This document shows, one piece after another, positions 1 through 6,971 of a stretch of DNA of 10,221 nt. The stretch comes from SLLW01 sp964388615 (lineage in GTDB: Bacteria > Bacteroidota > Rhodothermia > Balneolales > Natronogracilivirgulaceae). The stretch spans positions 1-10,221 of the forward strand of contig CAYMBG010000097.1 in assembly GCA_964388615.1 (NCBI GenBank), read 5' to 3'. The number at the start of each line of letters is the position of its first letter. Position 1 is the first letter of the stretch. Position numbers and translations under genes: made by a program. The notes under the pieces are model-generated. The model was not told the origin of the DNA. It made no database searches and worked only from the letters and a program-made list of their open reading frames with translations.

Positions 1-195
1 TTTGATGAAAAAACAAAAGCCAAACTGTTCACACATGGATTCACAAATAAATCTGAAGGTCATGGCTATGGTCTACACAACTGTGCTAACAGCATCAAAG
101 AGATGGGCGGAACGATCAGAGCCGAAAGTCCGGGTGTCGGTCAGGGTGCAACATTTATCATCCAACTTCCCTTGAGCAAAGATCCCTCGTCATGA
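1..195 (+). CDS. Sensor histidine kinase, C-terminal fragment (ATPase domain end)
   Basis: Frame 1 is open from the window edge to a TGA at 193-195 and gives 64 residues, the end of a protein whose start lies outside. The visible part is the distal half of a GHKL/HATPase_c ATP-binding domain. It has an F-box-like HGFTNK stretch, then the G2 box GHGYGLHNCA, then MGGTIRAES and a closing GVGQGATFIIQLPL strand. GHGxGLH followed by KEMGG is typical of HATPase domains in PAS-type sensor kinases, so the role is autophosphorylation in a two-component system. The sensor and dimerisation domains, and therefore the signal, cannot be seen. The gene ends 20 bp before the stop of the convergent mutS. No receiver domain follows, so if it is a hybrid kinase the receiver must lie upstream. 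Confidence 0.9.
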   Translation, partial: FDEKTKAKLFTHGFTNKSEGHGYGLHNCANSIKEMGGTIRAESPGVGQGATFIIQLPLSKDPSS

Positions 196-215
196 GATCT
201 TTATATGCGTGATTA

Positions 216-2758
216 TTAGTCGTTTGATTCCAATAAGCGTTTGAGCTCGGCCAGTAGCATCAGGGCCTCTACCGGTGTCATACGGTTTGGATCGGAGCTC
301 TCCAACTTGTTTTTGACCGTCTCCAGATTGGGATCCAACTCAGACTGAAAAAGTGACAATTGCGGGATAGGTGGTTGCTTGTCTAATTCCTGTAGTGATT
401 TTCGGGCTCTGCCCTTTTTCCCCGCTGCACCTTCTGTCATGGTCCCGGAGGATTGTGTCACATCCAGACTATGTGACTCCAGATTTCCCAGTATCTCCCG
501 GGCACGTTGGATAAGCAACTCCGGCAACCCCGCCATCGAGGCCACCTGTATACCATAGCTGTGATCCGCTCCCCCCGGCACAAGCTTTCGCAAAAAAATA
601 ATTTTCCCTTTGTGTTCCTTTACCTGAACATTATAGTTAACTATTCGCTCATATAACTCTTCCAGTTCATTCAACTCATGGTAATGAGTGGCAAACAGGG
701 TTCTTGCTGCAACGGAGGGCTGATTGTGCAAATATTCGGCCAGAGACCAGGCAATGCTCAGCCCATCAAACGTACTGGTGCCACGCCCGATTTCATCAAG
801 GAGAATCAATGACCGGGGGCCGGCATTGTTCAGAATATTGGCAGCCTCGTTCATTTCCACCAGGAATGTACTTTCTCCGGCAGCCAGATTATCGGAAGCC
901 CCCACTCGTGTAAATATTTTGTCTACCAGCCCGATATGCGCCTGTTTCGCAGGTACGAAGGAACCAACCTGGGCCAGGAGAACGATCAATCCGGTTTGAC
1001 GCAGTATGATGCTCTTTCCCGCCATATTCGGACCCGTGATCATAAGAATCTGCTGTGTTTCCGTATCCAGCGTAATATCGTTCGGAATAAACGGCTCTCC
1101 CTGAGGCAGAAATCGTTCCACCACAGGATGACGCCCTGCCTTGATCGAAATGGCAGAAGTCTCATCGACAGATGGCTTTACATAATTATAGCGGTAGGCA
1201 ACCTCTGCGAGGCTTTGCAGACAATCAAGTCGCCCCAGTGCATTTGCATTTCGTTGGATCGATTCGGCATGCTCCGCCACATGGTCCAATAGCGCATGAA
1301 AAAGCTCCTGCTCCATGGTCTGGCTTCTCTCCTCCGAAGAGAGGATTTTTTCTTCTACCTCTTTCAGCTCCGGAGTGATATAGCGTTCGGCATTCACCAG
1401 CGTTTGCTTTCGAATAAAATCATTGGGGACTTTATCTTTGTGGGCATTGGTCACCTCGATATAATATCCAAACACTTTGTTGTAACCCAGTTTCAGAGAG
1501 GAAATGCCNNNNNNNNNNNNNNNNNNNNNNNNNNNNNNNNNNNNNNNNNNNNNNNNNNNNNNNNNNNNNNNNNNNNNNNNNNNNNNNNNNNNNNNNNNNN
1601 NNNNNNNNACAATGATTCGTTGAGTTGCCTGACCTCTCTTGCATTGGCCCGTTTTACACAAATTCGTGATACCAGGCGCTCAAGATCGCCAATCTGCTTC
1701 ACCATATCCCGCAACTGTTGTCGCAAATCATGGCGGATATGAAGCCGCTCAACGGCCTGAATGCGATCATGAATCTGGTCAACTTGTTTGAGCGGTCGCA
1801 TAAGCCACTTTCGAAGCATCCGACTGCCCATTGGCGTACCTGTCTCATCCAGTATCGAAATGAGGGTACCCTCTTTACCTCCCTGTTGCAAACTGGTAAT
1901 CAGTTCCAGATTTCGTTTTGTAGATGGATCAAGCATCATGTATTCCGAATTCTCGAAGGCATACAGGGAGCGTAGATGTCCCAGTGACGCTTTTTGGTTT
2001 TCACGTACATAATGCAGAAGAGCTCCCGCCGCCACATGGGCTGTTTCCAGCTCTTCAACTCCGAACCCTTTCAATGAATGGGTCCGGAAATGCTCCAACA
2101 GCACATCGTAACCATATCCTCCTTCATAGATCCACTCCTCCATCCAGGTCATGTTATGCTCAGACAACCAATCCGGAATGGTAGATTTCTTTTTTTTGCT
2201 CATCAGAATCTCGGATGGTGCGACCGAAGCCAACACCTCCTGCAAGTCATTGCCAGACAACTCAGAGACCGCGAATTCACCCGTGGAAATATCAGCAAAA
2301 GCCAGCCCATACCGACTTCCCGCCTCATACAAAGAGGCAATGTAATTATTCCGGTTTCGATCAAGTACTTTATCGGAGAGGGTAACACCCGGGGTTACAA
2401 CTTCTGTTATTTCGCGATTTACCAGTTTTCTCCCGGCAGCCTTGGCCTGTGAAGGATCTTCCGACTGATCACAGACGGCGACACGAAACCCTTTTTTCAC
2501 CAGCTTGGGCAGATAGCTATCCAGGGCGTGATAAGGAAAACCGGCCAAAGGGGTCTGATCGCCAGCGTTATTGCGCCGTGTAAGTGTAATACCGAGCTCC
2601 CGACTGATCGTGATTGCATCATCGGAAAAAGTTTCATAGAAATCCCCTACCCTGAACAGCAGCAATGTTCCGGGATATTGCTGCTTGATCTCATCATACT
2701 GCCTCATCAGAGGTGTTTTATCTTTTCTATTCTCTACGCTGTCGCCTTTTTTGCCCAT
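216..2758 (-). CDS. mutS: DNA mismatch repair ATPase MutS (interrupted by assembly gap)
   Basis: MutS binds mismatches and small loops as a dimer and recruits MutL. From the chosen ATG (2756-2758), residues 35-44 carry the mismatch-reading motif GDFYETF with the Phe40-x-Glu42 pair. The connector and lever regions follow up to LNESL, where the gap begins. After it, GYNKVFGYYIEV opens the clamp/core region. The ATPase domain has Walker A TGPNMAGKS (about 1008-1045), the GESTF signature, Walker B LILLDEIGRGTSTFDG and ATHYHEL. The tail holds a textbook sliding-clamp motif QLSLF (348-362) and the usual C-terminal helices. About 383 plus 430 residues are visible, so the roughly 60-80 residues needed to reach normal MutS length lie in the gap. 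The reading frame extends upstream to an ATG at 2842, but those 28 residues do not resemble MutS and neither start has a good Shine-Dalgarno. The frame shift across the N run is a gap artefact, not evidence of a pseudogene. Confidence 0.96.
1509..1608. other. Assembly gap (100 N) inside mutS
   Basis: Exactly 100 N, the conventional placeholder for a gap of unknown length. Counting codons from both sides, the true missing length must leave remainder 2 when divided by 3 to keep mutS in frame, and 100 does not. Missing coding sequence is likely nearer 180-260 bp, judged from normal MutS length. Confidence 0.97.
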
Positions 2759-2886
2759 TTCATTAAGAGATTCACTGAGGTTTCGCAGGATTATAATGGT
2801 GACCTTTAAGAAAGGAACCGGCCGCGCGGATGAACATCTCATGCCTTGCTGCTCTGCCCGTCATCGCATCAGACCAATAATTTCTG

Positions 2887-2894
2887 TAATTTTG
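2887..2894 (+). promoter_or_regulatory. Possible Bacteroidota-type -7 element (TAATTTTG) before the glycosylase gene
   Basis: TAATTTTG matches the TAnnTTTG core of Bacteroidota promoters exactly. It lies in the 236-bp region between the divergent mutS and glycosylase genes and points at the glycosylase, which would have a leader of about 95 nt. No TTG or TTTG is seen at the expected distance upstream, so the match is one-sided. I found no equally good element for mutS on the other strand. Confidence 0.28.
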
Positions 2895-2994
2895 AAAGAT
2901 AGGATAACTGACCGACAAGATAAATCAGACTTGCAGAAATTCAGCATTCTCTCACTTGGCTGGCCCCGCTTTAAGGCGGTTAGATGTCAGCAAG

Positions 2995-3618
2995 ATGTCC
3001 TCCGAAATGTATAACAAACTTCCCCATTGCTTTTTTCTGGATGAACATGTTCCCGAATTAGCTCGCAGTCTGCTGGGATGTCGTCTGTGGACCCGCACAA
3101 ACAACCGCACTACGGCGGGTGTTATTGTTGAGACCGAAGCATACGACGGAATAAAAGATAAGGCTTCTCACGCTTACGGTGGACGAAGAACATCTCGCAC
3201 AAAAATTTTCTATCACACCGGTGGTATTGCCTATACCTACTTATGTTATGGGATTCACACACTTTTTAATATCATTACCGGTCCCGAAGAGATCCCCCAC
3301 GCTATTCTGATCCGTGCTGTTGCCCCTTGTGAAGGAGTGGATGTGATCCTTGAAAGAAGAGGACAGAAGCGACTCAAGCGAAATACAGCAGGCGGCCCCG
3401 GTCTGGTGAGCCAGGCTTTAGGTATTACCCGTGCACATAACGGTTTGCCGGTTGACGGAAACCAAATCTGGCTTACAGAACCCTTAGTCCATGAAAAACC
3501 GGCGCAAGAGGACATACTGGCTTCACCACGGATTGGTATTGATTACGCCGGTAAAGACGCCTATTTGCCCTGGCGATTCCGGGTGTCATCCTCACCATGG
3601 ACCAGTCCGGCTAAGTAA
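2995..3618 (+). CDS. DNA-3-methyladenine glycosylase, AAG/MPG family
   Basis: This enzyme removes alkylated purines such as 3-methyladenine from DNA, the first step of base excision repair. The 207 residues match the usual 190-210 of bacterial members. The active-site pattern aligns with human AAG. In IVETEAYDG, Glu48 is the general base (human Glu125) and Tyr50 matches Tyr127. His59 in ASHAYGG matches His136, Tyr82 matches Tyr159, Asn92 matches Asn169 and Arg107 matches Arg182. GPGLVSQALGI and the closing PWRFRV are also family hallmarks. The start is uncertain. The reading frame opens at a TTG (2956), but the ATGs at 2995 or 3007 fit the family N-terminus better, and none has a clear ribosome site. 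The gene is divergent from mutS, and its stop codon touches the hairpin terminator of the convergent neighbour. Confidence 0.95.
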   Translation: MSSEMYNKLPHCFFLDEHVPELARSLLGCRLWTRTNNRTTAGVIVETEAYDGIKDKASHAYGGRRTSRTKIFYHTGGIAYTYLCYGIHTLFNIITGPEEIPHAILIRAVAPCEGVDVILERRGQKRLKRNTAGGPGLVSQALGITRAHNGLPVDGNQIWLTEPLVHEKPAQEDILASPRIGIDYAGKDAYLPWRFRVSSSPWTSPAK

Positions 3619-3650
3619 AAAAGCCTGTCCCCGCTGATCGGAGACAGGCT
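3617..3650 (-). terminator. Intrinsic terminator of the DUF4168-like gene
   Basis: On the - strand an 8-bp perfect stem (AGCCTGTC/GACAGGCT) continues, after one C-A mismatch, into 3 more pairs. It closes on a 5-nt loop and is followed directly by six T. It lies about 38 bp past the - strand stop at 3689. On the + strand no T run follows, so it is directional. It abuts the glycosylase stop codon (3616-3618). Confidence 0.88.
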
Positions 3651-3688
3651 CATGCCAAACTTCGTTCGTAATCAAAAGCCGGATATGA

Positions 3689-4204
3689 TCAGAAGCCGCC
3701 GGGTTGTCCACCCTGTTCCATTTGCGACTGCTGAATCATTTGTTGCATTTTTTGCTGCAATTCAGGATTGGTTTGAATCGCTCCGAAAATCTCCTGGTAT
3801 CTTTGCAGGTCCATCCCTTCATTTTCAATTGCAGAAATCAACTCGCCTTCCATCTCTTGCTCAATTTCTCCAATTATTTCCGATACAACTTCAAATTTCT
3901 CAATCTCGGACGCACTCACCTCCAACTCTTCCGGTGATTCCCCTCTTTGCATCCCCTGAAGGATCTCATTGTAAGTTTCCACCTCCAGTCCCTCATCTTC
4001 AACAATGGCGATCATTTCCATCTGCGCTTCCGTCTGAATCTGCTGTGCCTGAATAGAGGCATCAACAAAAGTCTGAAGTTCTTCGTCAGACACATCCGGG
4101 ACCTGTTGCTCAGGTTGTGGCTGGTCAAATTGGGCTTGCACCGAAGTGGCTCCAAATATCAATAAAGCAACCACAGATAATTTACCCATCCATTTATAAC
4201 TCAT
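3689..4204 (-). CDS. Secreted DUF4168-like protein with two tandem repeats
   Basis: The protein has 171 residues. Residues 1-24 form a Sec signal peptide: MSYKWMGK, a hydrophobic core, and a VQA cleavage site before Gln25. There is no lipobox cysteine, so the mature protein should be soluble in the periplasm or secreted. The mature part is acidic, helical, and consists of two copies of one unit (about 39-86 and 97-144) exactly 58 residues apart. Phe46/104, Glu71/129, Gly72/130, Tyr78/136 and Glu80-Ile81/138-139 line up without gaps. The spacing and the EDEGL..ETYNEI / ENEGM..QRYQEI pattern fit the DUF4168 family, whose function is unknown. The tail is Gln/Met-rich and ends GGQPGGF. GAGG about 5 nt before the ATG supports the start. 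The promoter would lie in or near the assembly gap upstream, and the terminator at 3617-3650 closes the unit. Confidence 0.87.
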   Translation of the reverse strand: MSYKWMGKLSVVALLIFGATSVQAQFDQPQPEQQVPDVSDEELQTFVDASIQAQQIQTEAQMEMIAIVEDEGLEVETYNEILQGMQRGESPEELEVSASEIEKFEVVSEIIGEIEQEMEGELISAIENEGMDLQRYQEIFGAIQTNPELQQKMQQMIQQSQMEQGGQPGGF

Positions 4205-4239
4205 ATGCTCCTCTGCGCTTAATTTTTAACTTCCTGAAA

Positions 4240-4339
4240 NNNNNNNNNNNNNNNNNNNNNNNNNNNNNNNNNNNNNNNNNNNNNNNNNNNNNNNNNNNNN
4301 NNNNNNNNNNNNNNNNNNNNNNNNNNNNNNNNNNNNNNN
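4240..4339. other. Assembly gap (100 N) between two divergent genes
   Basis: A second run of exactly 100 N, a placeholder of unknown true length. It hides the promoter region of the DUF4168-like gene and the start of the + strand gene whose tail follows. Both gaps in this window have the same length, as expected for scaffolding rather than biology. Confidence 0.97.
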
Positions 4340-4546
4340 AAACTTATTCAACAAATTCCTGCCGAAAACGGATATGCCCTGGTGATGGAACCGTACAATC
4401 ATGACGCACTTTATGACAGGGCGGTCAAGCTCATTGAGATTGTCATGATGGACCAGCATGGCATGCCGGTCAGTGATGACATTGTAATCTATTGGGACCC
4501 TTCAGAATCGGCCTACAAAGCCACAAACACTTTCGGTCATCATTGA
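4340..4546 (+). CDS. Unrecognised protein, C-terminal fragment of 68 residues
   Basis: Directly after the gap the frame beginning at 4340 stays open for 68 codons to a TGA (4544-4546). It has no usable start because the 5' end is in the gap. The reading begins KLIQQIPAENGYALVMEPYN, then RAVKLIEIVMMDQHGMPVSD and DIVIYWDPSESAY, and ends in FGHH. The composition is that of a soluble mixed alpha/beta domain, and codon choice resembles the neighbours, which favours real coding. The antisense frame over part of this stretch gives a less protein-like, His-rich reading. No family could be named. It is divergent from the DUF4168-like gene and lies about 100 bp before the SDR gene on the same strand. 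Confidence 0.68.
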   Translation, partial: KLIQQIPAENGYALVMEPYNHDALYDRAVKLIEIVMMDQHGMPVSDDIVIYWDPSESAYKATNTFGHH

Positions 4547-4554
4547 CGCGCAGG

Positions 4555-4578
4555 ATCAACACCGTTTGATAGTTTTTT
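4555..4578 (+). terminator. Weak candidate terminator after the unrecognised gene
   Basis: ATCAA and TTGAT form a 5-bp stem around a 6-nt loop, and six T begin 2 nt later (4573-4578). It sits 9 nt after the stop of the partial gene. The stem is short and AT-rich, so termination would be inefficient if real. Confidence 0.3.
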
Positions 4579-4597
4579 ATCTGGATGGATTAATAGT

Positions 4598-4605
4598 TAT
4601 CTTTG
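4598..4605 (+). promoter_or_regulatory. Possible -7 promoter element (TATCTTTG) for the SDR gene
   Basis: Exact match to TAnnTTTG, 53 bp before the SDR start. It predicts a leader of about 40 nt. The region 18-20 bp upstream is T-rich (4573-4578) but has no TTG, so the -33 half is weak. The palindrome at 4607-4622 begins 1 nt downstream and would cover the transcription start. Confidence 0.38.
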
Positions 4606-4606
4606 A

Positions 4607-4622
4607 TATCTGTAAACAGATA
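4607..4622. promoter_or_regulatory. Palindrome TATCTGT-AA-ACAGATA, possible operator
   Basis: A perfect inverted repeat with 7-bp arms and a 2-bp centre, 28 bp before the SDR start. Extra copies of its half-site occur at 4578-4583 (TATCTG) and 4629-4634 (CAGATA). Size and symmetry suit a dimeric regulator, and the position over the predicted transcription start would suit a repressor. No T run follows, so it is not a terminator. The binding protein is unknown. Confidence 0.42.
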
Positions 4623-4650
4623 GCAACTCAGATAATTATCCCGATTAACA

Positions 4651-5397
4651 TTGAATTCAGAAGCGTCCACATCAAAAAAAGCCATCATTATTGGAGCAAG
4701 TTCCGGTATAGGTGCCGCTCTCGCGGTTGAATTATCGCGAAAAGAATATACAGTTGGACTTACAGCTCGTAGATTGGCCAAAATGAAGGAAGAACTTCAG
4801 CCCCAACTATCGTCACCGGCTCATTATGCTCATATGGATGTTTCCGACATTGAATCCTCCATAGAAGTGATGCGTAAACTGGTTCTGGAAATGGGCGGAA
4901 TCGATCTGATCATTATTAATGCCGGTGTATCCGGAAGCTCATCAAAGATGGAGCGTGAAGCGGCTGAAGAACTAATACGCATCAATGTCCTGGGTTTTGC
5001 AGGAATACTTCACGAGGCCTACCGGATATTTCAAAAGCAAGGACATGGCCATATCGTCGGTATCTCATCCATCGCATCACTGCTGCCCCATCCCAACGGA
5101 TCTGCTTATAACGCATCCAAAGCTTTTGTCTCCAATTATCTGGACAGTATTCGCCTTCGCATCAAACGTCGAGGTGAAAATATAACCGTGACGGACGTTC
5201 TTCCCGGATATGTACTTACCCCAATGACCGAAGAGAACAAACGCATGTTTTGGGTATCAAGTGTAGAAAAAGCAACCCGGCAAATTGTGCAGGACATCGA
5301 AAGACAGAGGTCCGTGAGTTATGTTTCCAGACGCTGGCGTCTAATTGCCTTGTTACTTTCATTCATGCCAAGAGCTTTGTTGAACAGAATTCTTTGA
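4651..5397 (+). CDS. Short-chain dehydrogenase/reductase (SDR), NAD(P)-dependent
   Basis: A classical SDR of 248 residues, the normal size. The Rossmann dinucleotide motif GASSGIG is at 15-21, Asp63-Val64 is the adenine-contact pair, and INAG is at 89-92. The catalytic tetrad is Asn112, Ser140, Tyr153 and Lys157 (YNASK). Arg40-Arg41 after the second strand suggests a preference for NADP(H). The C-terminus is basic then hydrophobic (RRWRLIALLLSFMPRALL), which could lie on the membrane, as in some lipid- or ketone-reducing SDRs. The substrate cannot be told from sequence. The start is a TTG: an in-frame stop lies at 4633-4635, and the next in-frame ATG (codon 45) would remove the cofactor site. 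No Shine-Dalgarno is seen. A promoter-like element and a palindrome precede it, which suggests regulated single-gene expression. Confidence 0.93.
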   Translation: MNSEASTSKKAIIIGASSGIGAALAVELSRKEYTVGLTARRLAKMKEELQPQLSSPAHYAHMDVSDIESSIEVMRKLVLEMGGIDLIIINAGVSGSSSKMEREAAEELIRINVLGFAGILHEAYRIFQKQGHGHIVGISSIASLLPHPNGSAYNASKAFVSNYLDSIRLRIKRRGENITVTDVLPGYVLTPMTEENKRMFWVSSVEKATRQIVQDIERQRSVSYVSRRWRLIALLLSFMPRALLNRIL

Positions 5398-5416
5398 CTT
5401 ATCCAATAATTTAGGG

Positions 5417-5446
5417 TTTACTATCACGGCTGTTTTCTTATTTTTG
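5417..5446 (+). promoter_or_regulatory. mgtE: Possible Bacteroidota-type promoter for mgtE (TTTA-N18-TATTTTTG)
   Basis: TATTTTTG (5439-5446) fits TAnnTTTG exactly. TTTA at 5417-5420, 18 bp upstream, is one base from the TTTG of the -33 element. It would give mgtE a leader of about 120 nt. Confidence 0.4.
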
Positions 5447-5520
5447 TGCTATTCATGTGCCTGAAAACCGACACCGCTTATTTAGCTGCTCATTTGTGTC
5501 AGTGACGGCAAATGGCCTGG

Positions 5521-5549
5521 GACATACCGACGTATGGTTGGTTCATGTC
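5521..5549 (+). promoter_or_regulatory. Two mutually exclusive hairpins in the mgtE leader
   Basis: CATAC-CGAC-GTATG (5523-5536) can form a small hairpin. GACAT (5521-5525) can instead pair with ATGTC (5545-5549). The two share bases and cannot coexist. The region ends 15 bp before the ribosome site (GGAG, 5564-5567). The stems are only 5 bp, and I cannot match this to the known M-box riboswitch. Confidence 0.2.
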
Positions 5550-5573
5550 ATTATATAAAACCCGGAGAAAAGC

Positions 5574-6926
5574 ATGATTAATAAAGAGCTCATTAAACCG
5601 GAAATAACGGAACTGATCATAAATCAGGAGTGGTCTGAACTCCGGAAATCGGTTGAAGAGTGGCCCATTCCAGAGATCGTTGACTTGATGCTCAACCTCG
5701 AAAAAAAGGAGCGGGTAGTTTTTTTCCGCATCCTGCCACGGGAACTCAGTGCTGAGACATTTGCTCATTTTGAACCGGAGCAGCAAAACGCGCTTCTGTT
5801 GGAAATGACCGATGATGAAACACGGCAACTACTTTCAAATCTGGCCCCGGATGATCGTACTGCCCTGCTTGATGAACTGCCCGGTCAGGCCACGCAACAG
5901 CTGATGAACCTTCTGAGTCCGCAGGATCTTAAGGAGGCACGTTTCCTGTTAGGCTATCCGGAAGAAAGCGTCGGCCGGTTGATGACCCCGGATTATCTCG
6001 CGGTCCGTCCTCATTGGACGATTGGACAGGCACTCGATCACATCCGTAAGATGGGACGACAAAGTGAAACCCTCAACGTGATCTATGTCACAGACCCGGC
6101 ATGGAAACTTCTCGATGCTCTTGAACTTCAGTTATTTATTTTATCCGATCCCGAAAAAAAGGTTGAGGATATCATGGATGACACGTTTATCTCTGTTTCC
6201 GCATTTGAAGACCGGGAGGAAGCGGTACAAATAGTTCAGAAATATGATAAAACGGTGCTCCCCGTGCTGGACTCAGATGGCATTTTACTTGGAATCGTGA
6301 CCGTTGATGACCTTCTTGATGTCGCCGAAGAGGAAACTACGGAAGATTTCCACAAGGGTGCTGCGGTAGCACCTCTGCGAACCAGTTACCGGGAAACCAG
6401 TATCTGGGATCTTTTCAGTAAACGAATATTATGGCTGGTAATTCTTGTCTTTGTAAACCTGGTATCCTCCGGTGTTATTGAAGCTTTTGAAGAAATACTC
6501 GCCTCTGCCCTTGCCCTGGCTTTTTTCATACCACTTTTAATTGACAGCGGTGGTAACGCAGGAGCACAATCAGCCACACTGATGGTTCGTGCCATTGCCA
6601 TCGGTGATATCGAACTGCGTCAGTGGCTGCAGACCGCCGGTAAAGAAGTGCTGGTAGGAATCACTCTTGGAGTGGCTATGGGCTTGGCCAGTTGGGCCCT
6701 CGGTCTTTACCGGGGTGGAGCAGAAATAGGAATCGTAGTCGGACTCTCCATGGTCCTCATTGTTCTGGTGGCTAATATCATAGGAACATTATTACCGTTT
6801 TTGCTTACCCGCTTGAATATCGACCCGGCAGTTGCAAGCAGTCCCTTGATAACCACAATCGTAGATGCCGCCGGATTATTCATTTATTTTAGCATTGCAA
6901 GTGTTGTAATTGGGGTTAGTATGTAA
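5574..6926 (+). CDS. mgtE: Magnesium transporter MgtE
   Basis: MgtE is a homodimeric inner-membrane Mg2+ channel whose cytosolic part closes the pore when internal Mg2+ is high. The 450 residues show the full layout. Residues 1-130 are the helical N domain, with the repeat-like DETRQLLSNLAPDDRTALLDELP region. Residues 134-257 hold two CBS domains, with RLMTPDYLAV opening the first and VEDIMDD the second. A plug-helix linker follows, then five membrane helices (285-450). The pore signature DSGGNAGAQSATLMVRA starts at Asp324. DPAVASSPLITTIVDAAG ends with Asp431, the counterpart of the pore Asp432 of the Thermus protein. The ATG has GGAG about 6 nt upstream. A phosphatase gene follows after 45 bp with no terminator between, so the two are probably co-transcribed. 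Some MgtE relatives carry other divalent cations. Confidence 0.97.
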   Translation: MINKELIKPEITELIINQEWSELRKSVEEWPIPEIVDLMLNLEKKERVVFFRILPRELSAETFAHFEPEQQNALLLEMTDDETRQLLSNLAPDDRTALLDELPGQATQQLMNLLSPQDLKEARFLLGYPEESVGRLMTPDYLAVRPHWTIGQALDHIRKMGRQSETLNVIYVTDPAWKLLDALELQLFILSDPEKKVEDIMDDTFISVSAFEDREEAVQIVQKYDKTVLPVLDSDGILLGIVTVDDLLDVAEEETTEDFHKGAAVAPLRTSYRETSIWDLFSKRILWLVILVFVNLVSSGVIEAFEEILASALALAFFIPLLIDSGGNAGAQSATLMVRAIAIGDIELRQWLQTAGKEVLVGITLGVAMGLASWALGLYRGGAEIGIVVGLSMVLIVLVANIIGTLLPFLLTRLNIDPAVASSPLITTIVDAAGLFIYFSIASVVIGVSM

Positions 6927-6971
6927 ATATGCTTCATAAATTTTTCCCACCGGGCACCAAAAATGTGACTT

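Noticed and set aside
196..215. Possible terminator in the 20-bp junction between the histidine kinase and mutS
   Set aside because: Only a 5-bp AGATC/GATCT pairing with a long loop and no T run is visible.
704..1378. Overlapping + strand open frames across mutS
   Set aside because: They lie antisense to the strongly conserved MutS ATPase domain, and their translations show no domain-like features.
2759..2842. Longer MutS starting at the ATG at 2842
   Set aside because: The extra 28 residues are unlike MutS N-termini, whereas the ATG at 2758 gives the usual short lead into TPLMRQYDEIK. Neither site has a strong ribosome-binding sequence.
2956..2994. TTG start for the glycosylase at 2956
   Set aside because: It adds 13 residues not typical of the family, and two ATGs follow at 2995 and 3007.
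4117..4459. Frames on both strands running through the second N block
   Set aside because: They are produced only by reading through N. The stretch before the gap is antisense to the DUF4168-like gene's start, and the gap length is unknown.
5398..5573. Known M-box riboswitch before mgtE
   Set aside because: The region is too short and lacks the multi-helix M-box core. Only short hairpins are visible.
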